Shown: positions 51,174 through 59,571 of the stretch, piece after piece
Layout: each line of letters begins with the position of its first letter
How positions within the stretch are numbered: the stretch's first letter is position 1
Assembly (NCBI GenBank): GCA_023428025.1
Contig: JAEYZN010000028.1
Span: 1 to 64,000 of the forward strand
Direction of reading: 5' to 3'
Origin: Bacillota bacterium
Lineage (GTDB): Bacteria > Bacillota > Clostridia > Christensenellales > SZUA-584
DNA length: 64,000 bases
The notes under the pieces: generated by a model
Told to the model about the DNA's origin: nothing
What the model saw: only the letters and a program-made list of their open reading frames with translations
The model's database searches: none
Translations under genes and position numbers: made by a program

Positions 51174-52580
51174 CTACGGACGTTGATCCAAAGCACTCCT
51201 TTTGAGGATATGGCGCACCTCTTTTAGTCCGGACGCATGCTTCCGGTACAAAAGCTGAGCGCCCAGATTCCCCACGGACGTCGCTTCCTTGAAGCCCACG
51301 CGGACGCGCTTGCCGCTCGCCTGCTCCGTCAGGCGGTTCAGCAGCTGGTTTTCGGCGCCGCCGCCCACGATGTAGACCGTCTTATATTGCCTGCCTGTGA
51401 GAGCCTCGATTTCATCAAACGCTTTTTTATAACTGGCTGCCAGCGATTCGTACACAATACGAAACAGCAGCGCATCCTTGGCTTCGGCCAGCCCGGCTTT
51501 TGATTTGATGGTCTGCCGCATATTCACCGGGTTAAACAAATCCTGGTCGTTCGGATCGATCAAATGCCCGGCACCCTCAGTCTGCGCCGCCAGCATTGTT
51601 GCTGTGTCCCAATTAATAGACGGGTTTTCTTTGGACGCTTCCTCGAAAATTCTGCGGGCAATGTATAGGCCTGCAGAGTTTTTGAGCAGGGTCGTCGTCC
51701 CGAGGATGCCTTCTTCGTTTGTGAAAGAGCTGGCATAGACCCGCTCGTCGATCACAGGCGCACCCAGCTCCGTGCCAATCAAAGACCAGGTTCCCGAGCT
51801 GATAAACAAAAACGCCTCTTCGCTTTCCGGCGTGACGGCGGCGACCGCCGCAGCCGTATCATGCGCGGGGATTGTAATAAAGGGGAAGGGCGTTATCCCC
51901 AGCTCGTCGGCTATACCGGGGAGCAGCATCCCCCGCTCGCTGCCATGGGGCAGCAGACTGGCGAACAATTCCCGCTTAATATCATATGCATCGAAGATTT
52001 CAGCTGCATATTGCTTTTGTTTTGTGTCGAAAAGCTGGCTTGTGCTTGTTTGCGTGGCTTCGGCAGACATTTCTCCCGTAAAGAAAAAGTTGAGCAGATC
52101 CGGAATCATCAGTATCTTGTGGGCTGACGCATAGGTTTTCGGGAAGCGGCTGCGCAGGCCGACCAGCTGGTAAAGCGTATTGATCTTGTCGTTCTGAATG
52201 CCTGTATGCATGAAATTACGCCATAGCTGCTCTTTCGACTGCGCTTCGAGCCCGCTGCCGCCCAAAGTGTTCCGATATGACAGGGGCAGTGAGATCAGGA
52301 GGTTTTCTTCATTCAGCATCCCGAAATCAATGCCCCAGGTCGAAATGGCGGCGCTGTCAATATGCCCGCATATGGCGGCCGCTTTTGCGATACCTTCTTT
52401 TATCTGCTGCACGATGAACGGCAGATCCCAATAGTAAAGCCCGCCCAGCAGGACTTCTTTTTGCTCTGTCCGTGAAATGAGCTGTGTGCTGAACCGCTCC
52501 CCATCAAAACGCCCCAGCGTTGTCCTGATCGAGGAGTTCCCGCAGTCGATCGCAATGAGGTTTAATGTATTCGTACTCAT
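51174..52580 (-). CDS. Rhamnulokinase-like FGGY sugar kinase
   Basis: A 468-residue FGGY kinase. The N-terminal phosphate loop is IAIDCGNSSIRTTLG, with DTWG-like STWGIDFGML, the catalytic region PAHDTAAAVAAV, and the ATP-binding SSGTWSLIG and VGGGAENQLLNRL. It is closest to rhamnulokinase (RhaB), which makes ketose 1-phosphates for a class II aldolase. The ATG at 52580 overlaps the previous gene's stop (ATGA); a longer frame to 52667 is unlikely. The true substrate is open: rhamnulose, fuculose or a related deoxy- or thio-ketose. Confidence 0.88.
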   Translation of the reverse strand: MSTNTLNLIAIDCGNSSIRTTLGRFDGERFSTQLISRTEQKEVLLGGLYYWDLPFIVQQIKEGIAKAAAICGHIDSAAISTWGIDFGMLNEENLLISLPLSYRNTLGGSGLEAQSKEQLWRNFMHTGIQNDKINTLYQLVGLRSRFPKTYASAHKILMIPDLLNFFFTGEMSAEATQTSTSQLFDTKQKQYAAEIFDAYDIKRELFASLLPHGSERGMLLPGIADELGITPFPFITIPAHDTAAAVAAVTPESEEAFLFISSGTWSLIGTELGAPVIDERVYASSFTNEEGILGTTTLLKNSAGLYIARRIFEEASKENPSINWDTATMLAAQTEGAGHLIDPNDQDLFNPVNMRQTIKSKAGLAEAKDALLFRIVYESLAASYKKAFDEIEALTGRQYKTVYIVGGGAENQLLNRLTEQASGKRVRVGFKEATSVGNLGAQLLYRKHASGLKEVRHILKRSALDQRP

Positions 52581-54019
52581 TTTCCCGCCTGCTTGATGAC
52601 ATCCTGAAGATTCTTTTGAATCAGCGCATCCAGCGCTAACGCCGCGTCCACCACATAGTTTTCGCACTGGATGCGGCGCTCCGCAGAATTCCAGTCGTAT
52701 TTTCGCGTCAGCACACGGCAGCAGACCGAGTTGTTCTTGGCCTTGAAATAGCTGTGGAGCTGGTTGGTCAGCGTGAAAGCCAGACGCTCAGACTGATAGT
52801 TCCGGCTGCGTCCGGTCAGAATGCTGATCACCATGACGCCGGCCGTCACCGCGCCGCAGGCGCAGCCGGTCTCGCCCATGCCGGCGGCGAAACCCGTTGT
52901 GATCTTGTAATCCTCTTCCGAATAGCCCAGATCATACACTTCGTTGAAAGCGCGCAATACGGCTTCGCTGCAGTAAGAACCGTTACGGAAATAGCGCAGC
53001 GACAGCGCCGCGGCAGGAGGCAGCGAGTCGTCAAGGCTTTGCTTGATCTTCTGATCAAGCTGTTTGACGTCTTCCTGCACTTCGGAAGCAAAGTCTTCGA
53101 ACAGCCATGTGCTCAAATACCGCTCGCCCGAATCGGGTATGACGGTGACGATCCGTTTCCCCTTGTTTTCAGGTCTCTTGGCAAGCTCAAGCGCCGCCCA
53201 GACATTGATCGCGCCGGATATGCCGACGAGAAGCCCTTCTTCCTGTGCCAGCGCGTGGGCTATGGGCGCCGCGTCGTCGTCCACCGCGGTGATGATTTCG
53301 TCAACGATACCTTGGTCCAGCACCTTGGGCACGAACCCCGCGCCAATGCCCTGAATGCGGTGCGGTGTCACCAGGCCGCCCGAAAGAACGGCCGATTTGA
53401 GCGGCTCAACCGCGACGATCTTCACATCCGGATTTCTTTCCTTCAATATCTGCCCGACCCCGGTCAGCGTGCCGCCCGTCCCGACGCCCGCAACAAAAAT
53501 ATCCACGTTACCGTCCGTATCCCGCCAAATCTCTTCCGCCGTTGTCCTTTTGTGGACATCCGGATTCGCAGCATTGGAAAACTGCTGCGGGATAAACGCG
53601 CCGGGCGTTGCCGCCGCTATTTCCACGGCTTTTTTGACGGCGCCTTCCATCGCTTCATAGGCTTCCGTCAAAACGATTTCGGCGCCCAACGCGCGCAATA
53701 TCTTTCGCCGCTCGATGCTCATCGTCTCCGGCATCGTGAGAATCAGCCTGTAGCCCTTCACCGCGCATACATAGGCCAATCCGATACCTGTGTTGCCGCT
53801 CGTCGGTTCAATGATAACAGCGCCCGGTTTCAAAAGGCCGGCGTTTTCCGCATCCTCGATCATGGATAGCGCGATACGGTCCTTCACGCTCGCAAGCGGA
53901 TTAAAAAACTCGAGTTTCAAGACGATTTCCGCGTCATATGGATTCAGTTTTCCCAGCCGAACAAGCGGCGTGTTGCCAATCAATTGCGTGATATTGTCTG
54001 CAATGTGCTGAACTCCCAT
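52577..54019 (-). CDS. Cysteine synthase-like PLP enzyme fused to a C_GCAxxG_C_C domain
   Basis: A 480-residue two-part protein. Residues 1 to about 310 form a CysK/CBS-type enzyme: PLP lysine K46 in LASVKDRIA, substrate loop EPTSGNTGIGLAY, and PLP-phosphate loop GVGTGGTLTG. Residues about 345-470 are a C_GCAxxG_C_C domain with NGSYCSEAVLRAF, GETGCACGAVTAG, then SVCCRVLTRKY and QCENYVVDA. CysK family enzymes replace the acetyl group of O-acetylserine with a sulfur nucleophile; the tail may be redox-active or metal-binding. The fusion is unusual. It is translated with the kinase and aldolase genes. Confidence 0.88.
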   Translation of the reverse strand: MGVQHIADNITQLIGNTPLVRLGKLNPYDAEIVLKLEFFNPLASVKDRIALSMIEDAENAGLLKPGAVIIEPTSGNTGIGLAYVCAVKGYRLILTMPETMSIERRKILRALGAEIVLTEAYEAMEGAVKKAVEIAAATPGAFIPQQFSNAANPDVHKRTTAEEIWRDTDGNVDIFVAGVGTGGTLTGVGQILKERNPDVKIVAVEPLKSAVLSGGLVTPHRIQGIGAGFVPKVLDQGIVDEIITAVDDDAAPIAHALAQEEGLLVGISGAINVWAALELAKRPENKGKRIVTVIPDSGERYLSTWLFEDFASEVQEDVKQLDQKIKQSLDDSLPPAAALSLRYFRNGSYCSEAVLRAFNEVYDLGYSEEDYKITTGFAAGMGETGCACGAVTAGVMVISILTGRSRNYQSERLAFTLTNQLHSYFKAKNNSVCCRVLTRKYDWNSAERRIQCENYVVDAALALDALIQKNLQDVIKQAGK

Positions 54020-54036
54020 GTCCTTTATCCCCGTTC

Positions 54037-54690
54037 CTAATTTTGCGCCTGTCCGTAATTGTTTTTAAAGAACCTGAACATGTGATCCACATCTTCCTGG
54101 GGGATGACGCGCGGCTCCAGCCCCATGGAGCGAACCTTTACATAAATTTCCGCAGCTTTTTCCAGCACGTAGCTCGCTTTAAACGCGCGCTCCATATCGG
54201 AACCCGTCACAAGCGCGCCGTGACTGGGAAGGAACACCGCGTTGTATCCTTGCTCGATGACAGAAGATACGTATTCACCGAGCAGCGGCGTGCCCGGAAT
54301 CGCATACTGCGAACAGGGCACCGGCCCGCCCAGGGTCTGCGCATGCTCCTCTGTGATAACCGGAAGTGTCAAACCGGCCGCCGCAAGAGTTGTGGAATAC
54401 AGCGCATGGGTGTGAATTACGGCATTGACGCGCGGATTTCTCTGCATGATGAACAAATGAATGTCCTTTTCAATGCTCGGCTTTCTCCGTCCCTTGATTC
54501 TTTTGCCCGCCGCATTGAACACAAGGATGTCGTCCTCTGTACATGAGAAATAATCCATTCCGCTCGGCGTGAGATAGACATTGCCCGTTTCGGGGTCGCG
54601 CGCGCTGATGTTGCCCCACGTCGAAACGGTCATAGACAATTCTGCCATACGCCTGCCGGCGTCAATAACGATTTGTTCATAATTAGCCAT
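54037..54690 (-). CDS. Class II aldolase (FucA/RhaD/Ald2-like)
   Basis: A 217-residue zinc aldolase of the fuculose/ribulose phosphate family. The ligands are the HTH of VIHTHALYST and the later histidine of PSHGALVTG; the catalytic Glu is in PSIEKDIHL. Such enzymes split ketose 1-phosphates to DHAP and an aldehyde. Ald2 of the DHAP shunt, which cleaves 5-methylthioribulose 1-phosphate, belongs to the same group. It lies between the C_GCAxxG_C_C gene and the cysteine-synthase fusion, with 29 and 17 bp gaps. Confidence 0.9.
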   Translation of the reverse strand: MANYEQIVIDAGRRMAELSMTVSTWGNISARDPETGNVYLTPSGMDYFSCTEDDILVFNAAGKRIKGRRKPSIEKDIHLFIMQRNPRVNAVIHTHALYSTTLAAAGLTLPVITEEHAQTLGGPVPCSQYAIPGTPLLGEYVSSVIEQGYNAVFLPSHGALVTGSDMERAFKASYVLEKAAEIYVKVRSMGLEPRVIPQEDVDHMFRFFKNNYGQAQN

Positions 54691-54719
54691 ATGTTTTCAC
54701 CAGATCTTTCGTTCTTTAA

Positions 54720-55217
54720 TCAGGCTTCGCGCAAACGCGGACCGTTTTCAACCGGCAAATTACGCTGCGTCTCCTCCAGAATCTCACTTAAAAATGCCGT
54801 TGCCTGATAGACATATTCAGCGCACGCTTCACGGTGATCCGGATGCCCCCAATGAATATCCTTCGTTAATTCCGAGCAGCGTTCCGTACCGAATTTTTTC
54901 ACGAATTTATCATAATATTCTCTCATAAGATCGAAAACGAGATCGTCATCTTCGTGCGCTTCCGTGCGTCCATAGAGATGCCCCAAGATGAGCGCGCCGC
55001 CTGTGATGGTGCCGCAAATGCTCTTGGCCTTACCCAGCCCTGCGGACAAGGCGCTGGTGATACGAAGAATCGATTCGTCAAGATGAAGCTCATAGTATTC
55101 GTTGATTGCCTTGACAAGTGATTCGCTGCAGTGATATCCATAGATAAAATAATCTCTGGCAAGATCTGCAGCGCTTTTTGCCGGTGCACCATCTGTTGTT
55201 TTGACTTCGTTGGACAT
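54720..55217 (-). CDS. C_GCAxxG_C_C-like protein, divergent motif
   Basis: A 165-residue protein related to the tail of the cysteine-synthase fusion. It has YGYHCSESLVKAI, then KSICGTITGG where the family has GCACGxxxG, and later ERCSELTKD and HREACAEYV. One of the paired core cysteines is thus replaced. The family is small, cysteine-rich and poorly understood. The ATG at 55217 has AAAGGAG; the TTG at 55232 is less likely. It is the first gene of the kinase/aldolase operon. Confidence 0.75.
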   Translation of the reverse strand: MSNEVKTTDGAPAKSAADLARDYFIYGYHCSESLVKAINEYYELHLDESILRITSALSAGLGKAKSICGTITGGALILGHLYGRTEAHEDDDLVFDLMREYYDKFVKKFGTERCSELTKDIHWGHPDHREACAEYVYQATAFLSEILEETQRNLPVENGPRLREA

Positions 55218-55293
55218 AATGTCTCCTTTCAATGTCGGTCTTTATATTAAAACTATATTCCAGCCGCGTATTTAATTCATATATATCATATAT

Positions 55294-55322
55294 AATTTAT
55301 ATTATTATTTGTTTTTTGTCAA
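55294..55322 (-). promoter_or_regulatory. Promoter of the kinase/aldolase operon
   Basis: On the minus strand a perfect TTGACA (55317-55322) and TAATTT-like TAAATT (55294-55299) are 17 bp apart in an AT-rich stretch. The leader to the first start codon is about 70 bases. Confidence 0.55.
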
Positions 55323-55460
55323 TTTACTTTTAAGGAGGGAAGCATCGGCAAAGAGCGGTATGGTTTAGTGTTCCGAAGAGTTCAGGCTTCAAGAGATGAG
55401 GATGTGGCAGGGGCAAGTAAAACACCATAATGGCCATCGTTCTCGAGCGATAAAATGCGA

Positions 55461-55486
55461 GAGAGAACCGGTAATCCGGCTCTCTC
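55461..55486 (-). terminator. Terminator-like hairpin after the nifH-like operon
   Basis: GAGAGAACCGG (55461-55471) pairs with CCGGCTCTCTC (55476-55486), with one mismatch and a four-base loop. On the minus strand a T-containing tract follows. It would separate the nitrogenase-like operon from the kinase/aldolase operon. Confidence 0.45.
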
Positions 55487-55675
55487 CAGGTTGTGTCATG
55501 TGAGCTTCAAACCGCATATTCGGCTGACCCCTGACCAGCACCTCCCAAGATTGCCCGTTCTAACAACCAAATGGACAGACCTCTGCACGATCAGCGCATA
55601 GCCGGGCGCGGGCGCCCGAATACATAAACGGCAGGGCTGAGAGCCTTCCGCCATCCTTGCGGTTATGATTTCATC

Positions 55676-56533
55676 TTATATCGTATAGTCATCCACGGCA
55701 TCCAGCAAACCATATTCCAACAGGATCTCTTCAAGGCGCGCCTGCGTCATGGGTTTCGGGATGGTGAACATCGTATTCTCGTCGATCGCCTTTGCGAGGT
55801 TGCGGTATTCCTGCGCCTGATTCGCCTCCGGATTATACTCGATTACGGTTTTACGCCGTATCTCCGCCCGCTGGACCACGTTGTCGCGCGGGACGAAATA
55901 AATCAGCTGTGTGCCAAGTTCGGCTGAAAAAGCTCTGAGAAGCTCGATCTCATGGTCAACGTTACGGCTGTTGCAGATGATGCCGCCCAGCCGTACGCCG
56001 CCCTTGAGCGCGAATTTCTCAATGCCCTTGGCAATGTTGTTGGCCGCATAAAGCGCCATCATCTCGCCGCTGGCCACAATATATATTTCCTTGGCCTTTC
56101 CCTCGCGGATGGGCATGGCAAACCCGCCGCATACCACATCGCCCAGCACATCGTAAAACACATAATCCAGCTCATCGGTATAGGCGCCAAGCCGTTCAAG
56201 CAGGCCGATGGAGGTGATGATGCCGCGCCCGGCACAGCCCACGCCCGGTTCCGGACCGCCGGACTCCACGCACTTTATGCCGAGATAGCCCTCGCGCATG
56301 ATGTTTGCCAATTCCACAGCACCGCCGGTTTCGCGCATTGTATCCAGCACGGTGCGCTGCGCAAGCCCGCCCAGCAGCAGCCTTGTGGAGTCGGCCTTGG
56401 GATCGCAGCCGACAACCATGACCTGCTTGCCGCTCTCCGCCAGGCCGACAGTGAGATTTTGTGTGGTGGTGGACTTCCCGATTCCACCTTTGCCGTAAAT
56501 GGCAATTTGTCTGAGTTGCTTTTTTGGTGACAT
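55676..56533 (-). CDS. NifH-like nitrogenase iron protein (MarH candidate)
   Basis: A 285-residue ATP-driven electron donor of the NifH family. The P-loop GKGGIGKST is at residues 13-21. The 4Fe-4S ligands are the cysteine in VGCAGRGIITS and the one in GDVVCGGFAMP; the arginine that is ADP-ribosylated in NifH is kept (CAGRG). Resemblance to true NifH is very high. It is the last gene of an operon with NifDK-like, NifB-like, MetY-like and sulfonate-type transport proteins, which points to a methylthio-alkane reductase reductase rather than N2 fixation. It starts 12 bp after the ATPase gene. Confidence 0.92.
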   Translation of the reverse strand: MSPKKQLRQIAIYGKGGIGKSTTTQNLTVGLAESGKQVMVVGCDPKADSTRLLLGGLAQRTVLDTMRETGGAVELANIMREGYLGIKCVESGGPEPGVGCAGRGIITSIGLLERLGAYTDELDYVFYDVLGDVVCGGFAMPIREGKAKEIYIVASGEMMALYAANNIAKGIEKFALKGGVRLGGIICNSRNVDHEIELLRAFSAELGTQLIYFVPRDNVVQRAEIRRKTVIEYNPEANQAQEYRNLAKAIDENTMFTIPKPMTQARLEEILLEYGLLDAVDDYTI

Positions 56534-56545
56534 TCAATGTTCTCC

Positions 56546-57331
56546 CTAAATGGTGTATTCCGGCAGCGGCGTCGCGCTGGTGAAGTGCAGCTTTTCAAGT
56601 ATGATTTTGCGCAGCCCCAAAAAGTCCGCGTCGCCTCGTTGCCGCGGCCGGGACAGATGCACATCCAGAATTTCGCTGATCTTTCCGGGGCGCGGCGTCA
56701 TGATCACGATCCGGTCGCTGAGATAGATGGCTTCATCCACATCATGCGTCACCAGGATCATGGTGGTGCCGTCCCGCTTCCAAAGCTCCAGCAGCTTATC
56801 CTGCAGATCGGCTCTGGTGAAGGAGTCCAAGGCGCCCATGGGTTCGTCAAGCAGCAGCGCCGCCGGACGGTTGATCAGCGACCGTGCGATGGCCACGCGC
56901 TGGGCCATGCCGCCCGATATCTGGTGCGGATAGGATCTTTCAAAACCATTGAGCCCGATCAGGTCGATATACCGGGCGACATCGGCTTTCTGCTCTTTGT
57001 AAACGCCTCTGGCCTTGAGCCCGGACGCGATGTTTTTTTCCACCGTCAGCCATGGAAACAGACTGCCCTGCTGAAACACATAGCCGCGTTCCGGATCGGG
57101 GGATTTGATCTCGTGCCCGCTGATCGCCAGCCTGCCGGAATCGGGCGCGTCCAGACCGGCCAGCAGTCGGAGCAGCGTGGTCTTCCCGCAGCCGGATGGG
57201 CCGATGACGCTCAAAAACTCTCCCTGGCGGACATAAAGGCTGACGTCGCGCAGCGCCTCCACTTTGTTGTCGTTGGTGTCTATATAGGTGCGGAACACGT
57301 TTTGGATGTCTATCAATGCCGCGGCGCTCAT
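56546..57331 (-). CDS. Sulfonate/taurine-type ABC transporter ATPase
   Basis: A 261-residue ATPase of the SsuB/TauB/NrtD group: Walker A GPSGCGKTT, signature ISGGMAQRVAIARSL, Walker B ALLLDEPMGALD and VTHDVDEAI. The ATG at 57331 follows AAGGGGG and overlaps the permease stop (ATGA); a start at 57352 is less likely. Its place among sulfur genes suggests import of a small organosulfur compound. Confidence 0.93.
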   Translation of the reverse strand: MSAAALIDIQNVFRTYIDTNDNKVEALRDVSLYVRQGEFLSVIGPSGCGKTTLLRLLAGLDAPDSGRLAISGHEIKSPDPERGYVFQQGSLFPWLTVEKNIASGLKARGVYKEQKADVARYIDLIGLNGFERSYPHQISGGMAQRVAIARSLINRPAALLLDEPMGALDSFTRADLQDKLLELWKRDGTTMILVTHDVDEAIYLSDRIVIMTPRPGKISEILDVHLSRPRQRGDADFLGLRKIILEKLHFTSATPLPEYTI

Positions 57332-58401
57332 TTCACCAACCCCCTTTGCCACCTTAAAACCCAGCTTTGTATGGCGCCAAGGGCGCGCATGATCAGCGAG
57401 AACAGGATCGCCATGATGATGATCGCGGCAAATACCTTATAATATGCGGACCAGATCCTTGACGCGTTGATATAGTAGCCAAGGCCGCCCGGCTGTCCCA
57501 TCATTTCGCAGATCACCAGCGTGGTGAACGCGAAAGCGTTGGCCGTGGAGATGCCGGTAAATATCTGCGGCAGCGCGTTGGGTATCGCCACACGGAAAAC
57601 CAGGTAAGGCGTTTTGGCCCCCAGCGTTTTTGCGACTTCGAAATAGACCTTCTGCGTCCCCGCAATGCCCTGCGCCGTCAAAAAGGCGACCGGGAACCAT
57701 GCGCAGATCACGATCAGAAACGTGGCCGCCAGAAACGGGATGGGGAAGAGGGTCAGCGCGAAAGGCATCCACGCGACCGCGGGAATCACGCCGGACACCT
57801 TCAGGACCGGATAGACCCAGTAATAGACCTTGGGGAACCAGCCGATGAGTATGCCGGTGAGAATGCCAAATGCGATGCCGGAGAGGAACCCGGCGGCAAA
57901 CAGGCGCAGCGAATAGAGCATGTTTTCCAGCACATAGTCGCCCTCAATCAAGACCGTTTCCAGTATCCGCGACGGCCCGGGGAAAAACGGCTGCGGGAGC
58001 ATAAGCAGCTTCGTGCCAAGTATCTCCCACGCCGCCAGCACGAGGCCGATCGCAAAACGAAACGGAGCGCGTTTGATAAATTTCTTGCGCCGCTCATTAT
58101 CAAAAAACGAAAACAGTCCAATCCCGACATAAATGAAAATGATAAGGATTATAATAGCCTGAAACGCCTGCGATATATCCAGCTGTATGGTCAGCCCGAA
58201 AAGATTGATGTCATACAGTTTGATTTCGACATCGGCAATCTGCGGAAAAAACAAACTGGCCAGCAACGCGGCCACCAAGCCCGCAAGCGTAAACAGCGCC
58301 AGGGCGATGAATCGTTTATTCGATATGATATTTTTGGTCTGCCGTTCCCGCTTACGCGGAACCGGCGGTGTATCGGTCAATGTAAATCGTTTGATGCTCA
58401 C
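57328..58401 (-). CDS. Sulfonate/taurine-type ABC transporter permease
   Basis: A 357-residue permease of the SsuC/TauC type with a longer N-terminal part (two extra hydrophobic segments near residues 30-100). The binding-protein-dependent loop with KTLGAKTPYLVFRVAIPNAL is the EAA-like motif. The GTG start at 58401 follows AAGGAGG. It overlaps the ATPase gene by four bases. Confidence 0.92.
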   Translation of the reverse strand: MSIKRFTLTDTPPVPRKRERQTKNIISNKRFIALALFTLAGLVAALLASLFFPQIADVEIKLYDINLFGLTIQLDISQAFQAIIILIIFIYVGIGLFSFFDNERRKKFIKRAPFRFAIGLVLAAWEILGTKLLMLPQPFFPGPSRILETVLIEGDYVLENMLYSLRLFAAGFLSGIAFGILTGILIGWFPKVYYWVYPVLKVSGVIPAVAWMPFALTLFPIPFLAATFLIVICAWFPVAFLTAQGIAGTQKVYFEVAKTLGAKTPYLVFRVAIPNALPQIFTGISTANAFAFTTLVICEMMGQPGGLGYYINASRIWSAYYKVFAAIIIMAILFSLIMRALGAIQSWVLRWQRGLVK

Positions 58402-58452
58402 GGGATATCCTCCTTCAAGGATCGCTCTGATACAGAAAACGATTCTTCAGAA

Positions 58453-58473
58453 GGGCCGGAACTGGTCCGGCCC
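58453..58473 (-). promoter_or_regulatory. Hairpin between binding protein and permease genes
   Basis: A perfect seven-base stem, GGGCCGG (58453-58459) with CCGGCCC (58467-58473), lies in the gap after the binding-protein gene. No T-run follows on the minus strand, so mRNA protection is as likely as termination. Confidence 0.6.
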
Positions 58474-58494
58474 CCCGCGGAATCATCGTTATCC

Positions 58495-59571
58495 TTATTC
58501 AGTCGCACCCTTCACGTCGTAGTAGATTTGTTGGGCAAAAGCCTCGGGATCGGTTGTCTTTAAGTATCCGATATTGGCAAGTTCCTGCACAAAGTAGAGA
58601 ACGTCGTCATATATGTGGGTCTTGCCGCCTTCACGGTCTGCATGCGAGGGATATTCATAGCTCTTCACCAGCGCTTCGGCCAGTGCCACATCCTCAATCG
58701 CAGAATACTTCTTCTCTGAGATGATCTTGACCGCTTCCGCCGGATTTTCGGCGATCCAGTTCTGCGCCTTGTTGTAGGCTCTCAGCAGCGCCGCCACCTT
58801 CTCGGGGTCCTCATTGATCACCTTTTCGGAAGCGTACAGGAAGCAGCAGTACTTGCCGGCAAACGTCGGATCGGTGGACAGATCGAAGAGCACCTTGTAT
58901 TCCGCGTCGTCGCCGCTCGTGTGAATCGAGCCCAGCGGATCCCACAGCGCCGCCACATCAGCCTCGCCCTTGCGCAGGGCTTCAATCTCTAAGCTTCCGT
59001 CCTTATAAACAACGAATTCCACCTCTTTATCCTCCGGTTTCGCGGAGATGCCCGCCTTTTCCAGCCACACGCTGGCCACCTGGTGCGGCGTGCCGCCGAT
59101 TTCATCCACGGCAATCCTCTTGCCCTTCAAATCTGCGGCGGTGCTGATGGGAGAATCCTTGGGAACGATGAACTTGATGCAGCCGTTGTGCAGGCCGTCC
59201 ACCACCTTCACCTGTACGCCTTCCTCAATGGAAGGGAAGAACTGGAAGTCGCCGTTGACGATCGGGATGGTGCCGTTGTTCAGGCCGATCTTGCGCGTTT
59301 CGCTGTCGGCGGAGATCAGGGTCACGTCAAAGCCTTCCTCGGCAAAGAACCCCTGGTCATAAGCGATGTAGATGGGCGCGCCGCAAAGAGCGCCGTCCTT
59401 GCCGGGTATATCGATCTTGCCATACTTGAACTCGGGCTCGGCAGCGCCGGTTTCGGGCGCGGCGCTCTCAGGCGCGGCACTCGGTGTAGCCGGTGCGCCG
59501 CAGGCGGTGAGCACCATCACCAGCGAGAGGATGAGCGCAATCGCTCCAAAAATTTTCTTCAGGTTTTTCAT
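58495..59571 (-). CDS. Sulfonate/taurine-type substrate-binding lipoprotein
   Basis: A 358-residue SsuA/TauA-like binding protein. The signal peptide ends at LTACG (lipobox cysteine C24), and an Ala/Pro/Ser linker follows. The binding core has APIYIAYDQGFFAEEGFDVT, VDGLHNGCIKFIVPKDS and EADVAALWDPLGSIH. The start overlaps the metY-like stop (ATGA). The ligand is not readable; sulfonates, or methylthio compounds given the context, are candidates. Confidence 0.92.
   Translation of the reverse strand: MKNLKKIFGAIALILSLVMVLTACGAPATPSAAPESAAPETGAAEPEFKYGKIDIPGKDGALCGAPIYIAYDQGFFAEEGFDVTLISADSETRKIGLNNGTIPIVNGDFQFFPSIEEGVQVKVVDGLHNGCIKFIVPKDSPISTAADLKGKRIAVDEIGGTPHQVASVWLEKAGISAKPEDKEVEFVVYKDGSLEIEALRKGEADVAALWDPLGSIHTSGDDAEYKVLFDLSTDPTFAGKYCCFLYASEKVINEDPEKVAALLRAYNKAQNWIAENPAEAVKIISEKKYSAIEDVALAEALVKSYEYPSHADREGGKTHIYDDVLYFVQELANIGYLKTTDPEAFAQQIYYDVKGATE

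Larger units (their letters stand above)
55233..55675. other. Gene-free stretch between the two minus-strand operons
   Basis: This 443-bp stretch contains a promoter (55294-55322), a terminator-like hairpin (55461-55486) and a GC-rich hairpin, CGGGCGC (55603-55609) with GCGCCCG (55612-55618). A CCGC/GCGG pair (about 55648-55662) lies just after the nifH-like stop. No convincing open frame was seen. The region near 55240-55330 is very AT-rich. Confidence 0.55.

Noticed and set aside
52754..53869. A 371-codon plus-strand open frame inside the cysteine-synthase fusion
   Set aside because: It is antisense to a gene with intact PLP motifs and lacks any family signature.
55320..55660. Possible mobile-element remnant in the gap before the nifH-like gene
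   Set aside because: Hairpins are present, but no transposase fragment, terminal repeats or target duplication could be recognised.
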